This document shows, piece after piece, positions 1 to 9,408 of a DNA stretch of 64,000 nt. Source of the DNA: Paenibacillus sp. PK3_47 (lineage in GTDB: Bacteria; Bacillota; Bacilli; Paenibacillales; Paenibacillaceae); contig NZ_CP026029.1 in assembly GCF_023520895.1 (NCBI RefSeq), forward strand, positions 496,001 through 560,000. The letters are read 5' to 3'. The position numbers and the translations under genes are program-made. Numbering within the stretch: position 1 is the stretch's first letter; every line of letters begins with the position of its first letter. Under the pieces are notes generated by a model. That model made no database searches, was not told where the DNA came from, and saw only the letters and a list, made by a program, of their open reading frames with translations.

Positions 1-474
1 GTTACGCTTGTGTTCTATGACCAGAGTAATGCCCCTATTGCATACAATACTGAAAAGGTCGAATTTACGATCAAGCGGCCAATACTGGATGGTACAGCCA
101 GCGGGCTGACTGAGGGCGTTCAAATTACCAGCAAATATGTCGGAGAAATAAACAACATCACATTGGATGTATCTGAGATACTTAATAATGAACAATTAGG
201 GGTCTCTTATTACACAGTGACTTCCAAAAGAGAACTCGGCGGTGAAGCAGGCTTTACGGTTGAGAATGCAGCCCTGCAGCGGAACTTCCTGCAAACTAAC
301 GATACATCTACGGTTGGCAGCTATGGTGAAGAGGAATTTTTGATCCTGTTCTACGACAGCAGCTATAAGGTGCTATATTACTATAAAACCAAGAACCCTC
401 TGAATGTAGAGTTTGCTCCTGGGGTAACAGATTCGGGAAATGTCAGTATCCCTGGGGCTAATGATGAAGAGTGA
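1..474 (+). CDS. Hypothetical protein, 3' part (5' end outside window)
   Basis: The frame is open from base 1 (first codons V-T-L-V-F-Y-D) and ends at a stop at 472-474, so this is the C-terminal 157 residues of a longer protein. It is rich in Tyr, Thr, Asn, Asp and Glu, with alternating hydrophobic positions that suggest beta-strands (for example ILFYDSSYKVLYYY near the end), and it finishes with an acidic tail, GANDEE. I see no membrane segment or catalytic motif and do not recognise the family. The style resembles extracytoplasmic beta-rich lipoproteins of Bacillota, but that is only an impression. A rho-independent terminator lies about 190 bases downstream. Confidence 0.6.
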   Translation, partial: VTLVFYDQSNAPIAYNTEKVEFTIKRPILDGTASGLTEGVQITSKYVGEINNITLDVSEILNNEQLGVSYYTVTSKRELGGEAGFTVENAALQRNFLQTNDTSTVGSYGEEEFLILFYDSSYKVLYYYKTKNPLNVEFAPGVTDSGNVSIPGANDEE

Positions 475-532
475 TGTAGAGAGATGATATAGAGTGATAT
501 AGAGTGATGTAGAGTGATATGTAGGGTGATCC
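466..532. repeat. Short ~10-bp direct repeats after the first gene
   Basis: Immediately after the stop codon the sequence repeats the words GATATAGAGT and GATGTAGAGT about five times with small variations. It looks like slippage-type simple repetition; no function is evident. Confidence 0.6.
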
Positions 533-659
533 CGTCTTTTCATGAATAAACTCGCCTAATGTTTTTAAATTACTTGGCTTGAATTACTAAAGATTAAATT
601 ACTAGGGTTACACTATCATGCTTAAGCCTAATGCTTGAAACGTCCTGTGGTTTGGCTGG

Positions 660-697
660 AGCCCCGTTCTTCTTGATGAAGGCGGGGCTTTTCTTAT
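660..697 (+). terminator. Rho-independent terminator
   Basis: AGCCCCG and CGGGGCT form a 7-bp GC-rich stem around a 16-base loop, followed by TTTTCTT. It sits downstream of the plus-strand partial gene and is the likely end of its transcript. Confidence 0.75.
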
Positions 698-723
698 TTC
701 CTGATCCATTATGAACGATTGGT

Positions 724-1371
724 GCGGATTCGGTGGTATTTGTGCCTTTCATTTCACCATATTGCACGATTTATGCGGATTCAAAGGTATTAGTACCTTT
801 CATTTCACCTATCCGCCCTAGATCCAAGGATTCGGAGGTATATGTGCTTTTCATTTCCCCAAATCGACCAATTTGCGCAAATTCAAAGGTATATGTGATT
901 TCCATTTATCTCCACCACCTGGTTTCGGCGAATTCAATGGGACTTTTCCCGCTCATTTCAGCCTTGGGCCTGATTTCGGTGAAATCAACGGGACTTTTCC
1001 CGCTCATTTCAGCTATCTGTCTGGTTTCGGCGAATTCAACGGGACTTTTCCCGCTCATTTCAGCTATCTGCCTGGTTTCGGTGAAATCAACGGGACTTTT
1101 CCCGTTCATTTCAGCTATCTGCCTGGTTTCGGTGAAATCAACGGGACTTTTCCCGCTCATTTCAGCTATCTGCCTGGTTTCGGCGAAATGAACGGGACTT
1201 TTCCCGCTCATTTCAGCTATCTGCCTGATTTCGGTGAAATCAACGGGACTTTTCCCGTTCATTTCAGCTATCTGCCTGGTTTCGGTGAATTCAACGGGAC
1301 TTTTCCCGCTCATTTCAGCCATCTACCTGGTTTCGGTGAAATCAACGGGACTTTTCCCGTTCATTTCAGCT
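724..1371. repeat. 13-unit, 51-bp tandem array with a palindromic core
   Basis: Thirteen units follow one another at exactly 51-bp spacing. Equivalent positions fall at 724, 775, 826, 877, 928 and so on to 1336. The nine right-hand units are nearly identical; the four left-hand ones are diverged. Each good unit has a core in which GAAATCAACGGGA and TCCCGTTCATTTC pair over about 13 bp with a 4-base CTTT loop. In the diverged unit at about 783-800 the arms read AAAGGTA and TACCTTT, so the hairpin is kept while its sequence changes. Because 51 is divisible by three, long frames open on both strands; I treat these as artefacts. No gene is credible in this stretch. Confidence 0.9.
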
Positions 1372-1426
1372 GCGAGTATCTTTACTCCTCCCTGCCTTCA
1401 GCAGGAGCCATATCCACCCCATTACA

Positions 1427-1457
1427 CAAAAAAACCGCCTCTCCCGAGGCGGCTCAA
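1427..1457 (-). terminator. Rho-independent terminator downstream of sigF
   Basis: Read on the minus strand, GAGCCGCCTC and GAGGCGGT form a strong stem around GGGA, followed by a run of seven T. It is the first good terminator after sigF and probably ends the spoIIA transcript. Confidence 0.8.
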
Positions 1458-1519
1458 CACCGTACCAGTTACTGCACCCGTCACATACTTCGTCATACTC
1501 TCACTGCAGATCGCCACTA

Positions 1520-1765
1520 AGTTCTTTCCATACTCATACATACTCAATACTACACTCTACTCCTACTTACTTAATACCGCACTCATACTCATACTCATAC
1601 TTACTTACTTAATACTACACTCTACCCATACTACTCATATTCAGACTCATGATCATACTCATGAGCATACTTTACTCATACTACTCACACTCATACTCAT
1701 TACTCGAACTCATTACTCATACCCAGACTCACACTTGCTCATGCTCATACGCGTGTCCGTAACCT
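1520..1765. repeat. Degenerate CTCATACT simple-sequence tract
   Basis: About 240 bases made largely of variants of ACTCATACT, TACTCAT and TACTTACTTAA, strongly strand-asymmetric (C, T and A rich on plus). The open frames across it are low-complexity and have no plausible start signal. Together with the 51-bp array it fills the 1.4-kb gap between the first gene and sigF. Confidence 0.7.
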
Positions 1766-1880
1766 TACACCGCTCGTCCACACATACTATCATTCAAGTC
1801 TGCTATCGCCTCTCTTGACGCTGCTCCTGCTCTTCCCCGCTTATACGGGGTGAGGCAAAGTCCAGCGGGCTCCGCAGACC

Positions 1881-2636
1881 CTACTGCGCAATCTGCTCGC
1901 GGATGTTCGCGAGGATCTTTTTCTCCAGCCTCGACACCTGGACCTGCGAGATGCCGAGGCGGCTGGCGACTTCGGACTGGGTCTGGTCGCGGTAGTAGCG
2001 CAAATAGACGATCAGCCGCTCGCGCTCGGTCAGGGCGCCGATGGCTTCGTTCAGCGCCAGCTTGTCGAACCATCGCTCCTGTGTATCGTCGGCGATCTGG
2101 TCAATCAGGGTGATCGGATCGCCGTCGTTCTCGAACACGGTCTCGTGAATCGAGGTCGGCGGCTTGTTGGCTTCCTGGGCAAACACGATTTCTTCCGGTG
2201 TTACGCCCAGTGCCTCTGCGACTTCGCCGATCGTCGGCAGACGATCGAGCGTTTTGGACATCTCATCCTTCATCTTGCGGACCTTATTCGCCATCTCCTT
2301 GAGCGAGCGGCTGACCTTCAGGGTTCCGTCATCGCGCAGAAAACGCTGGATCTCCCCGATAATCATCGGCACCGCATAGGTGGAGAATTTGACCTCATAG
2401 CTGAGATCGAATTTATCGACGGACTTCAGCAGCCCGATACAGCCGATCTGGAACAAATCATCCGGCTCATACCCGCGGTTCATGAACCGCTGCACCACCG
2501 ACCAGACGAGGCGGATATTGCAGCTTACAAGCGTATCACGGGCCAGATTATCTCCGGCCTGGCTGAGTGCAATAAGACGTTTGACCTCCGCATCGTCCAA
2601 GTAGGTCGGCGGAGCTTTTTTTGACTCTGTATCCAT
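1881..2636 (-). CDS. sigF: RNA polymerase sporulation sigma factor SigF (SpoIIAC)
   Basis: A 251-residue sigma-70 family protein. It is the forespore-specific sigma factor that switches on early forespore genes after asymmetric division and is held inactive by SpoIIAB. Region 2 is clear (VQRFMNRGYEPDDLFQIGC and KFSTYAVPMIIGEIQRFLRD), as is region 4 (LTERERLIVYLRYYRDQTQSEVA, then GISQVQVSRLEKKIL). Length matches the B. subtilis protein (about 255). It begins 11 bases after the spoIIAB stop, with GGGG/TTGGAG just before the ATG, and is the last gene of dacF-spoIIAA-spoIIAB-sigF. Unlike B. subtilis, no spoVA genes follow; a terminator and repeats do. Confidence 0.97.
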   Translation of the reverse strand: MDTESKKAPPTYLDDAEVKRLIALSQAGDNLARDTLVSCNIRLVWSVVQRFMNRGYEPDDLFQIGCIGLLKSVDKFDLSYEVKFSTYAVPMIIGEIQRFLRDDGTLKVSRSLKEMANKVRKMKDEMSKTLDRLPTIGEVAEALGVTPEEIVFAQEANKPPTSIHETVFENDGDPITLIDQIADDTQERWFDKLALNEAIGALTERERLIVYLRYYRDQTQSEVASRLGISQVQVSRLEKKILANIREQIAQ

Positions 2637-2647
2637 GGCTCCAACCC

Positions 2648-3106
2648 CTAATTGTATAAAGCTTTTTTCGAGACGATGGTTTTCTTCATAGAAATGGACG
2701 TACCGCGGCCTGCTTCACTGGTGACTTCAAATTCATCCATGAAACTCTCCATAATCGTAAAGCCCATACCCGACCGCTCCAGCTCCGGCTTGGACGTATA
2801 CAGCGGCTGCTGGGCGAGTTCCAGATCTTCAATTCCATTCCCCTGGTCCTCAATCTTAAGATAGACGGTCTCATTCTCGATCTTGGCCGAAATACTGACG
2901 ATGCCTTCTGGGTTGCTGTCATAGCCGTGAATGATACAGTTGGTGACAGCTTCCGATACGACGGTTTTGAGATCGTTCAGCTCTTCCATCGTAGGGTCAA
3001 GCCGCGAAATAAAGGCAGCCACCACGACTCGCGCGAACGATTCATTCTCCGACAGGGCGGCGAACTGGACACTCATGAAGTTTCCTGCAGCTTCACTCTT
3101 TGTCAT
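2648..3106 (-). CDS. spoIIAB: Anti-sigma F factor / serine kinase SpoIIAB
   Basis: A 152-residue GHKL-type ATPase. It binds and inhibits sigma F and inactivates SpoIIAA by phosphorylating it. The Bergerat-fold motifs are visible: N box [15 protein letters not shown]1 box DQGNGIED and G2 region [14 protein letters not shown]. The ATG overlaps the spoIIAA stop by four bases (ATGA) and has GGAGG seven bases upstream, which favours this start over an internal Met at residue 11. The partner-switching trio is complete and in the usual order. Confidence 0.97.
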   Translation of the reverse strand: MTKSEAAGNFMSVQFAALSENESFARVVVAAFISRLDPTMEELNDLKTVVSEAVTNCIIHGYDSNPEGIVSISAKIENETVYLKIEDQGNGIEDLELAQQPLYTSKPELERSGMGFTIMESFMDEFEVTSEAGRGTSISMKKTIVSKKALYN

Positions 3107-3456
3107 AACGCAACCTCCAAATCCGAGAGTGCAGCACTCTCATCATCATATAAGGACATGATCTTGAACAAGCCTGACATATCCAGCAGCCGCTTCACAG
3201 GCGCGGTCGCATCGCAGATTGCCATTTTTCCGCCTTTGCTGCGAATCAGCTTGTACCTGCCAAGAATAACCCCAAGGCCTGAGCTGTCCATAAACTGCAG
3301 ATCTTTAAGACTGAGGATCAGATGCTCCACCTGGCCCCGCATAATCGCCTCGTCCATTTCCAAACGTACATAATCGGCTGCGTGATGATCCAGCTCTCCA
3401 AATAACCTGACAATCAGCACACCCCGGTGATGCTCCATCTCCACATGAGAATTCAT
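3103..3456 (-). CDS. spoIIAA: Anti-anti-sigma F factor SpoIIAA
   Basis: A 117-residue STAS-domain protein. In its unphosphorylated form it displaces sigma F from SpoIIAB. The segment [15 protein letters not shown] contains the regulatory serine; with the start chosen here it is Ser58, the same number as the phosphorylated serine of B. subtilis. I chose the ATG at 3456 because GAGGAG lies about ten bases upstream; a GTG three codons earlier is too close to it. The serine is intact, so the switch should work normally. Confidence 0.95.
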   Translation of the reverse strand: MNSHVEMEHHRGVLIVRLFGELDHHAADYVRLEMDEAIMRGQVEHLILSLKDLQFMDSSGLGVILGRYKLIRSKGGKMAICDATAPVKRLLDMSGLFKIMSLYDDESAALSDLEVAL

Positions 3457-3526
3457 GCTTGCCACTCTCCTCTTCGCTGCTATTGAAACCGCCCTGAATT
3501 AATGTTCTTTTCCCCTTCAGGACAAG

Positions 3527-3556
3527 GTTTTCTACATGGCAATTGAGGAATCCTGC
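3527..3556 (-). promoter_or_regulatory. Candidate sigma-H promoter for spoIIA
   Basis: On the minus strand GCAGGATTC, 12 bases, then GTAGAAAAC resembles the sigma-H consensus (AGGAWWT ... GAAT) with one mismatch in the -10. It lies about 70 bases upstream of spoIIAA, where B. subtilis has its sigma-H/Spo0A-dependent spoIIA promoter. Inferred by eye only. Confidence 0.45.
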
Positions 3557-3629
3557 CCCCCGACAAAACTAGAAGAAAACCCCTATGAATCTACAGAAGA
3601 CACAAGGGGAATCTACAAAAAACAAGAAA

Positions 3630-4832
3630 TTAATCAATCGTGAACAGCGATCCCGTTGTACGCTTGAACAGCTTCCACCAGCCTGCCTTAGGTACATCCT
3701 CGCCTGCCTTCAGCTCATATTCCTTGATTACCTCTGTCCCCTGATAGACTACCAGCTTCCCGACGGTCTGTCCTTTGGCAACCGGAGCTTTGATGCTGGC
3801 CGGCAGTTCCACGCTGTGGCGGATTCCCTCCTGGGTAACGCCTTTGCGCAGCAGAACGCTGTAGGTTTCTTCAGCAGTGATCGGCAGCTCTTTTTTCACG
3901 CCCTTTTCAATCTTCAGTGTCCCGATGGCGTCGCCTGCTTTGTGAACCGTGTGCATTTTGTATTGTGAAAAGAGATAGTCGAACATGCCCGATACTTCAC
4001 TGTTGCGGGTCTTGGTGTTCGGCTCCCCGAGCACAACCGCCACTGCACGCAGTCCGTCTCTGGACGCTGTAGCGGAGAGGCAGAACTTCGCTTCAGAGGT
4101 ATAACCTGTCTTCAATCCGTCAGCCCCTGTGTAAAAGCGTACCAGCTTATTCGTGTTCACCAGCCAGAACGGCTTGGCCGAATCCTTGCGCAAATAATCC
4201 TGGTAGGAGCCGGTATATTTAATAATCCGTTCATGCTTCAGCAGCTCGCGGCTGATGACGGCAATGTCGTGGGCGGAGGAGTAGTGATCCTTAGCCGGCA
4301 GGCCGTTACAGTTGGCAAAATGCGTGTCCTTAAGCCCCAGCTCTTCCGCCTTTTTGTTCATCAGGTCGACAAAAGCGCTCTCCGAGCCGGCAATTTTCTC
4401 CGCCATCGCTACAGAAGCATCATTGCCTGAGGCCATCGCGATGCCTTTGAGCATTTCGTCCACCGTCATTTCTTCACCCGGCTCCAGAAAAATCTGCGAA
4501 CCGCCCATAGAAGCCGCATACTCGCTCGTCCGCACCATATCGGTCAATTTCAAAGTTCCTTTGTCAAGCGCCTCGACGGTGAGCAGCATGGTCATAATTT
4601 TGGTAATGCTGGCCGGCGGCAGCTTGTCATGACTGTTTTTCTCATAAATGACTGTACCGGTGGCTGCATCCATCAAAATGGCGGAACGTGCACTAGGCGC
4701 CAGGTCCACAGCCGGAGCATTGCTGCTGCCGGTGCCTGCTTTGGCTTTTTCCTCCGCATATACACTCCCGGCCGATCCTAGAGCCGAAACGGCAATACAC
4801 AACACGAGCATCCAATAACGCAATTTTCTCAA
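3630..4832 (-). CDS. dacF: D-alanyl-D-alanine carboxypeptidase DacF
   Basis: A class-A low-molecular-weight penicillin-binding protein of 400 residues, secreted and membrane-associated, trimming pentapeptides of the spore or cell wall peptidoglycan. The three active-site motifs are present: SITK at about residue 75, SGN at about 135 and KTG at about 241. Residues 1-26 (RKLRYWMLVLCIAVSALGSAG...) form a signal peptide cut near VYA/EE. A TTG at 4832 has AGGAGG eight bases upstream and gives a normal signal peptide, so I prefer it to the upstream ATG at 4862. Position directly before spoIIAA matches the B. subtilis dacF-spoIIA arrangement. Confidence 0.93.
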   Translation of the reverse strand: MRKLRYWMLVLCIAVSALGSAGSVYAEEKAKAGTGSSNAPAVDLAPSARSAILMDAATGTVIYEKNSHDKLPPASITKIMTMLLTVEALDKGTLKLTDMVRTSEYAASMGGSQIFLEPGEEMTVDEMLKGIAMASGNDASVAMAEKIAGSESAFVDLMNKKAEELGLKDTHFANCNGLPAKDHYSSAHDIAVISRELLKHERIIKYTGSYQDYLRKDSAKPFWLVNTNKLVRFYTGADGLKTGYTSEAKFCLSATASRDGLRAVAVVLGEPNTKTRNSEVSGMFDYLFSQYKMHTVHKAGDAIGTLKIEKGVKKELPITAEETYSVLLRKGVTQEGIRHSVELPASIKAPVAKGQTVGKLVVYQGTEVIKEYELKAGEDVPKAGWWKLFKRTTGSLFTID

Positions 4833-4928
4833 AATGTTCCCCTCCTGAACGTAGACCTTCATTTCACAGGTACTGTGTTTCAGTGTCGTCAGAAAGGCTG
4901 GAAATTATTCCATTACACCGCAAAAATC

Positions 4929-4978
4929 CCCGTAAGGAGCAGTTACCCTGGACGGTGTAAATGCTCCTTTAACGGGGA
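4929..4978 (-). terminator. Hairpin terminator between the acyltransferase and dacF
   Basis: CCCCGTTAAAGGAGCA and TGCTCCTTACGGGG can pair over about 14 bp around a 20-base loop. It lies in the gap after the acyltransferase gene and before dacF. There is little T-tract, so efficiency is uncertain. Confidence 0.55.
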
Positions 4979-5006
4979 CCCGGATTACGGCTGTCTATAT
5001 GAGCTG

Positions 5007-6020
5007 CTAGTGCAGACGTTCTCCATAGTTCACGGCCGGGCGGCGTCCGCCCGCATGTCCAAGATACAGCCTGGACAATGCCGGATAACGGCTTGCCCAC
5101 AAAGCTGCCAACAGCGGTATGCCAACGCCCGCAGCGGTGAACATCAGCAGTCCGTAATCTGCGCCGAGAAGATATTTTAACGCGTAATTCACAGGCAAGT
5201 GCAGGTACATGACCGCAATCGTGTTGCGTCCCAAATTCCCCAGCCATGTCAGCGGGAGCAGCTTGGAAAGATGGTACACAGCCGTACAGATCGTCAGGGA
5301 AATCAGCAGCGGGACTGCCAGATCAAGGACAATTGCGTCATATTCTTTATATTTCATGTTGAGACTATAGCTGATTACACCGGCAAATTCCATGGCAAAA
5401 ACAATAGCACATAGCGGCAGCAATACAGCCAGAGCAGTGCGGGTACGGATCAGCGCAGGGATCATTGTCCGCCCGTAATAACCGATCGCATAATAAGTGA
5501 CGGCCAGCAGCGCAACATCCATGTTCCAGGGGAGATTGAAATGTTTTAGGGAGGTGAGGGAAATCAGGTGGGATATGGCGTAGGCGGAAGCAATTAGAAG
5601 GAATTGCGTTCTTTTTGAATATCTGACGATAAATCCGAAGAGGAGCTGCGTAAACAGGAGACAGGTAATGAACCAGAATACCCCATAAGGTCCGGTCAGC
5701 GACAGGCCGCCATAAAGAAGTCTCGCGAGATTTTCGGCAAAACCCATGATATTGAGGTTAAACAGCAGCAGCACAGCCGCAATGAGGAGTCCGTAGGCAA
5801 AATAGGGAGTCATCAGCCCCTTCGTCCTCTTCACTGCCCAGCCGGCGTAACGCCCGGGGTCAATCGGTTTGAAAACCAGTCCGCTGAGCAGAAAGAACAG
5901 GGGCATTCGGAACCAGGACAAATAATGATTCGCTACCGCGTCGCCGGAGTGTCCCATGACTACAAAAACAATACTGAAGCCTTTGGCTGCATCTATCCAC
6001 AGCTCACGCCGTTTTTCCAC
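5007..6020 (-). CDS. Acyltransferase family 3 membrane protein
   Basis: A 337-residue integral membrane protein of the Acyltransferase_3 (OatA/fucose-O-acetylase-like) superfamily, which transfers acetyl groups to surface polysaccharides. It opens with the family signature RRELWIDAAKGFSIVFVVMGHSG, where the His of MGH is the usual catalytic residue, followed by FRMPLFFLLSGLVF. About nine to ten hydrophobic segments follow. There is no extracellular SGNH domain, so the acceptor cannot be guessed. It is flanked by terminators on both sides, so it is probably transcribed alone, and it is absent from the corresponding B. subtilis locus. Confidence 0.85.
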   Translation of the reverse strand: MEKRRELWIDAAKGFSIVFVVMGHSGDAVANHYLSWFRMPLFFLLSGLVFKPIDPGRYAGWAVKRTKGLMTPYFAYGLLIAAVLLLFNLNIMGFAENLARLLYGGLSLTGPYGVFWFITCLLFTQLLFGFIVRYSKRTQFLLIASAYAISHLISLTSLKHFNLPWNMDVALLAVTYYAIGYYGRTMIPALIRTRTALAVLLPLCAIVFAMEFAGVISYSLNMKYKEYDAIVLDLAVPLLISLTICTAVYHLSKLLPLTWLGNLGRNTIAVMYLHLPVNYALKYLLGADYGLLMFTAAGVGIPLLAALWASRYPALSRLYLGHAGGRRPAVNYGERLH

Positions 6021-6181
6021 TTATCTTCCAACTCCTCCCAGTCTAGTTTAATTTATATTTAAGTATAGGAGAATTAACCTTATAATTCAATTTTCAACAA
6101 TAAATTGGGACTTACGTCACAAGTGTGTCCGGGGTCATATACGGGAGATCAAACACCACCGATTCGCGCTAAAAAACGCAT

Positions 6182-6222
6182 AAAAGCCGCAAGGAGCATT
6201 ATTTGCTCCCTACGGCTTTCAA
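6182..6222 (-). terminator. Terminator of the deoB-pnp-pdp operon
   Basis: AAAGCCGTAGGGAGCA and TGCTCCTTGCGGCTTTT pair around a short AAATAA-type loop. It lies 60 bases after the pdp stop and 160 bases before the acyltransferase start. Confidence 0.75.
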
Positions 6223-6280
6223 TTAAGCTGAAATGTTGGCCCTGCATTAGACATATCAGGGTCTATTCTGAAAAGATTCC

Positions 6281-7612
6281 CTAATACCGGGTTACCCCGT
6301 CTTTGGTCACCAGTGCAAATACCAAAGGCTGTGGAGGAACAGGATTAGAGGTGATGCGGTAAGCTTCCAGCACCTTGGCTTCAGCTTCACGCACCTTGCC
6401 CTCACTGGCGTCATTCACATGCAGCACTGCCAGCGTATCGCCTGCAGATACTGCGTCCCCGACCTTCAAGGAGAGCTGGATGCCGACAGCCAGATCAATC
6501 AGCGATTCTTTGGTCTCGCGGCCTGCGCCGAGCAGCATCGCAGCTACGCCGATCTCTTCGGCCTGGATGCTCTCGATATAACCGGCAGATGCCGCTTTGA
6601 CCTCAATGAACTTCCGCGCGGAAGGAAGAGTGTCCGGCGCCTCGACCTGGGAGACATCTCCGCCCTGTGCAGCGACCAGCTGCTTGAACTTGTCAAGGGC
6701 GCTGCCGTCCTCAATATGGGACTGCAGAATGGCGCGCGCTTCGGCCTCGTCCTTCGCCTTGCCGCCAAGCACAAGCATCTGGCTGCCCAGAATCAGGCAG
6801 ACCTCCTGCAGATCCTTCGGTCCGTGGCCCTTCAGGGTCTCGATGCCTTCCTTGATTTCCAGCGCATTACCGATGCCGTAGCCCAGCGGCTGATCCATAT
6901 CGCTAATGACCGCAACCGTATTGCGGCCAAGGTGCGTACCGATATCGACCATGGCCTGGGCCAGGGCGATCGAATCATCCAGCGTTTTCATGAATGCGCC
7001 GCTGCCGGTTTTGACGTCAAGCACGATGGCGTCAGCGCCGGCGGCAATTTTCTTGCTCATGACGGAGCTGGCGATCAGCGGAATGGATTCCACAGTTGCT
7101 GTTACATCACGCAGTGCATACAGCTTCTTGTCGGCTGGAGTAATGTTGCCGGACTGGCCGATAACAGCCGCGCCGATCTCGCCGACCTGGCTGAAGAACT
7201 GCTCCCGCTTCATCTCTACCGAGAATCCGCTGATGGACTCCAGCTTGTCCAGCGTGCCGCCGGTATGTCCGAGTCCGCGGCCGGACATTTTGGCTACCGG
7301 CACGCCGGCCGAAGCGACAAGCGGTGCCAGAACGACTGTTGTTTTGTCGCCTACGCCGCCGGTCGAATGCTTGTCTACTTTGATTCCGGCGATCGGGCTC
7401 AGATCCACCTGGTCTCCGGACATCGCCATCTCCAGCGTCAGATCGCCGGTTTCACGGGCGTTCATTCCGCGGAAATAGACAGCCATCGCCCAGGCCGAAA
7501 TCTGATAATCCGGAATTTCACCCTTGCTGTATCCTTGGATCAGAAAGGCAATTTCTTCACGGGTCAGCTCTCCGCCGTCCCGTTTTTTCTGGATCAGGTC
7601 AACCGCACGCAT
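6281..7612 (-). CDS. pdp: Pyrimidine-nucleoside phosphorylase
   Basis: A 443-residue enzyme of the thymidine/pyrimidine phosphorylase family. It splits uridine and thymidine with phosphate, giving the base and (deoxy)ribose-1-phosphate. The family signature is obvious: [14 protein letters not shown] for phosphate, then [20 protein letters not shown]. The C-terminal barrel-sandwich domain is complete. The ATG overlaps the stop of the upstream phosphorylase by one base (TAATG), implying translational coupling. With deoB and two purine phosphorylases it forms a complete nucleoside catabolism operon. Confidence 0.95.
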   Translation of the reverse strand: MRAVDLIQKKRDGGELTREEIAFLIQGYSKGEIPDYQISAWAMAVYFRGMNARETGDLTLEMAMSGDQVDLSPIAGIKVDKHSTGGVGDKTTVVLAPLVASAGVPVAKMSGRGLGHTGGTLDKLESISGFSVEMKREQFFSQVGEIGAAVIGQSGNITPADKKLYALRDVTATVESIPLIASSVMSKKIAAGADAIVLDVKTGSGAFMKTLDDSIALAQAMVDIGTHLGRNTVAVISDMDQPLGYGIGNALEIKEGIETLKGHGPKDLQEVCLILGSQMLVLGGKAKDEAEARAILQSHIEDGSALDKFKQLVAAQGGDVSQVEAPDTLPSARKFIEVKAASAGYIESIQAEEIGVAAMLLGAGRETKESLIDLAVGIQLSLKVGDAVSAGDTLAVLHVNDASEGKVREAEAKVLEAYRITSNPVPPQPLVFALVTKDGVTRY

Positions 7613-8472
7613 TATACCTGCACCTCACGCACAAAGGCACGGACAAGACCGATAAATTTCGGTTTGGTCAGGTTAGCGACTTTTACCACCTGCTCATGGG
7701 TCAGCGGCTCCAGCTCATCTCCGATCGCCATGTCAGTGATACAGGTGATGCCTAGCACACGCAGCTGGCTGTGGCTGGCTACAATGACTTCCGGTACGGT
7801 GGACATGCCGACAGCATCTCCGCCCAGGTATGCGAGCATTTTGAGCTCGGCCGGTGTCTCATAAGTAGGGCCGCTGATACCGGCATAGACACCCTGCTGC
7901 AGCACCAGCGCTTCGCCGTCAACACCTTTCACCTCAGGCGCAAGCTTCTTGGCAAGCTCAATATACTTCGGATCATAGGCACGGGACATATCCGGGAAGC
8001 GTACCCCCAGCTCCGGATCATTCGGCCCGATCAGCGGGTTGTCACCGGTCATGTTGAGGTGGTCGGTAATCAGCATCAGGTCACCGGCTTTGAACGCTCT
8101 GTTCATACCGCCGCCGGCGTTGGTGATGACCAGTGTGCCGATGCCCAGCTTGGCCATTACATATACAGGCAGCACTACCTTGCGCATTTCATAGCCTTCA
8201 TAATAGTGGAAACGGCCCTGCATAATCATGACATCCTTGCCTTCCAGCTTGCCGATGACGAACCGGCCGGCATGGCCTTCCACCGTGGAACGCGGGAAAT
8301 GCGGGATTTCTTCATACGGCAGATAGACTGCATCTTCGATTTGATCGCCCAGATCGCCGAGGCCTGAACCGAGAATCAGCCCGATGCTCGGGGAGTATTG
8401 TCCGAATCTGGATTTGATATATTCGGCCGCTTCTTTTACCTGCGTACCATAAGGGATAGTTGCTTGTGTCAT
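7612..8472 (-). CDS. Purine-nucleoside phosphorylase (trimeric type), copy 2
   Basis: A 286-residue PNP of the trimeric PunA/MTAP family, acting on inosine and guanosine nucleosides in the cytosol. Motifs are [13 protein letters not shown] (phosphate loop), [20 protein letters not shown], and [12 protein letters not shown] with the base-contacting Glu region. It is a paralogue of the gene directly upstream. The residue after the conserved TNAGG differs between the two (TNAGGGMN here, TNAAGGVN upstream), hinting at diverged substrate preference. Start: ATG with GGAGGATC upstream. Confidence 0.93.
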   Translation of the reverse strand: MTQATIPYGTQVKEAAEYIKSRFGQYSPSIGLILGSGLGDLGDQIEDAVYLPYEEIPHFPRSTVEGHAGRFVIGKLEGKDVMIMQGRFHYYEGYEMRKVVLPVYVMAKLGIGTLVITNAGGGMNRAFKAGDLMLITDHLNMTGDNPLIGPNDPELGVRFPDMSRAYDPKYIELAKKLAPEVKGVDGEALVLQQGVYAGISGPTYETPAELKMLAYLGGDAVGMSTVPEVIVASHSQLRVLGITCITDMAIGDELEPLTHEQVVKVANLTKPKFIGLVRAFVREVQV

Positions 8473-8537
8473 AAGTTGATCCTCCCGGATATAAATTGTG
8501 GATTGATATTATACAATCAGGCGCTTCAGACCCGAGA

Positions 8538-9362
8538 TTACATCTTAGGAATGAATGCCAGAACCAGCTTCAGGAAGCGTTCACGCACACGTTCCGCTGT
8601 CTCCATCACCTCTGCATGGTTCAGCGGCTGCTCCAGAATTCCGGCAGCCATGTTGGTGATGCAGGAAATACCCAGCACTTCAATTCCGGCATGACGGGCC
8701 ACGATGGTCTCCGATACGGTGGACATTCCTACCGCATCCGCACCCTGGCGGCGCAGCATGACGATTTCGGCAGGTGTTTCATAGTTCGGTCCGAGCAGTC
8801 CGGCGTACACACCTTCCTTGAATTCAAAACCCTGCTCTGCTGCAGCTTCTTTGGCCACAGCGATCAGACGCGGACTGTACGCGGTGGACATGTCCGGAAA
8901 ACGTACGCCAAGCGCATTATCGTTAGGTCCCATCAGCGGGTTGCGTCCGGTCAGGTTCAGGTGGTCGGTAATCAGCATCAGATCGCCAGGCGTAAAGTCC
9001 GTGTTCACTCCGCCCGCAGCATTGGTTACAAGCAGACTGGTTACTCCCAGCTCCTTCATAACCCGTACAGGGAATGCCGTTGTCTCCGGACCGTAGCCTT
9101 CGTACATGTGGAACCGGCCCTTCATCATCACTACTCGGCGGCCTTCGATCATGCCGATCAGAAGCTCGCCTTCATGTCCTTCCACTGTGGATACAGGGAA
9201 ATGGGGAATCTCATTGTAGGGGATAACCACTTCATCAGTGATCAGATCTGCCAGTACACCGAGACCGGAGCCGAGAATCAGCCCGATTTCCGGTGCCACC
9301 GTACATTTATCCTTGATATATACCGCTGCTTCCTGAATGTTGTTTTGCGTTACTGCTTCCAT
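8538..9362 (-). CDS. Purine-nucleoside phosphorylase (trimeric type), copy 1
   Basis: A 274-residue protein of the same PunA family: [42 protein letters not shown]. It is closest in architecture to B. subtilis PupG, which also lies next to drm (deoB). It starts 47 bases after the deoB stop with GGAGGCAAC upstream of the ATG. Two adjacent PNP genes are more than B. subtilis carries here; a local duplication or specialisation for guanosine versus inosine or deoxynucleosides is possible. Confidence 0.93.
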   Translation of the reverse strand: MEAVTQNNIQEAAVYIKDKCTVAPEIGLILGSGLGVLADLITDEVVIPYNEIPHFPVSTVEGHEGELLIGMIEGRRVVMMKGRFHMYEGYGPETTAFPVRVMKELGVTSLLVTNAAGGVNTDFTPGDLMLITDHLNLTGRNPLMGPNDNALGVRFPDMSTAYSPRLIAVAKEAAAEQGFEFKEGVYAGLLGPNYETPAEIVMLRRQGADAVGMSTVSETIVARHAGIEVLGISCITNMAAGILEQPLNHAEVMETAERVRERFLKLVLAFIPKM

Positions 9363-9408
9363 GATTGTTGCCTCCTTGAGGTTAGTCCTTATGGTTTATA
9401 ACGGGTAT

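Noticed and set aside
724..1371. CRISPR array
   Set aside because: Units are nearly identical over their whole length with no unique spacers, and no cas gene is present in the window. The same holds for the 52-bp array.
733..1818. Several overlapping 'proteins' of 138-215 residues on both strands with repeated GFGEINGTFPAHFSYLP-like units
   Set aside because: They arise because the 51-bp repeat is a multiple of three and keeps frames open. There is no ribosome binding site, the repeat is palindromic at DNA level and the first units drift without preserving any one frame.
6419..7864. 481-residue plus-strand frame opposite pdp
   Set aside because: It mirrors the third-position bias of pdp and the phosphorylase, contains no recognisable domain and lacks a ribosome binding site.
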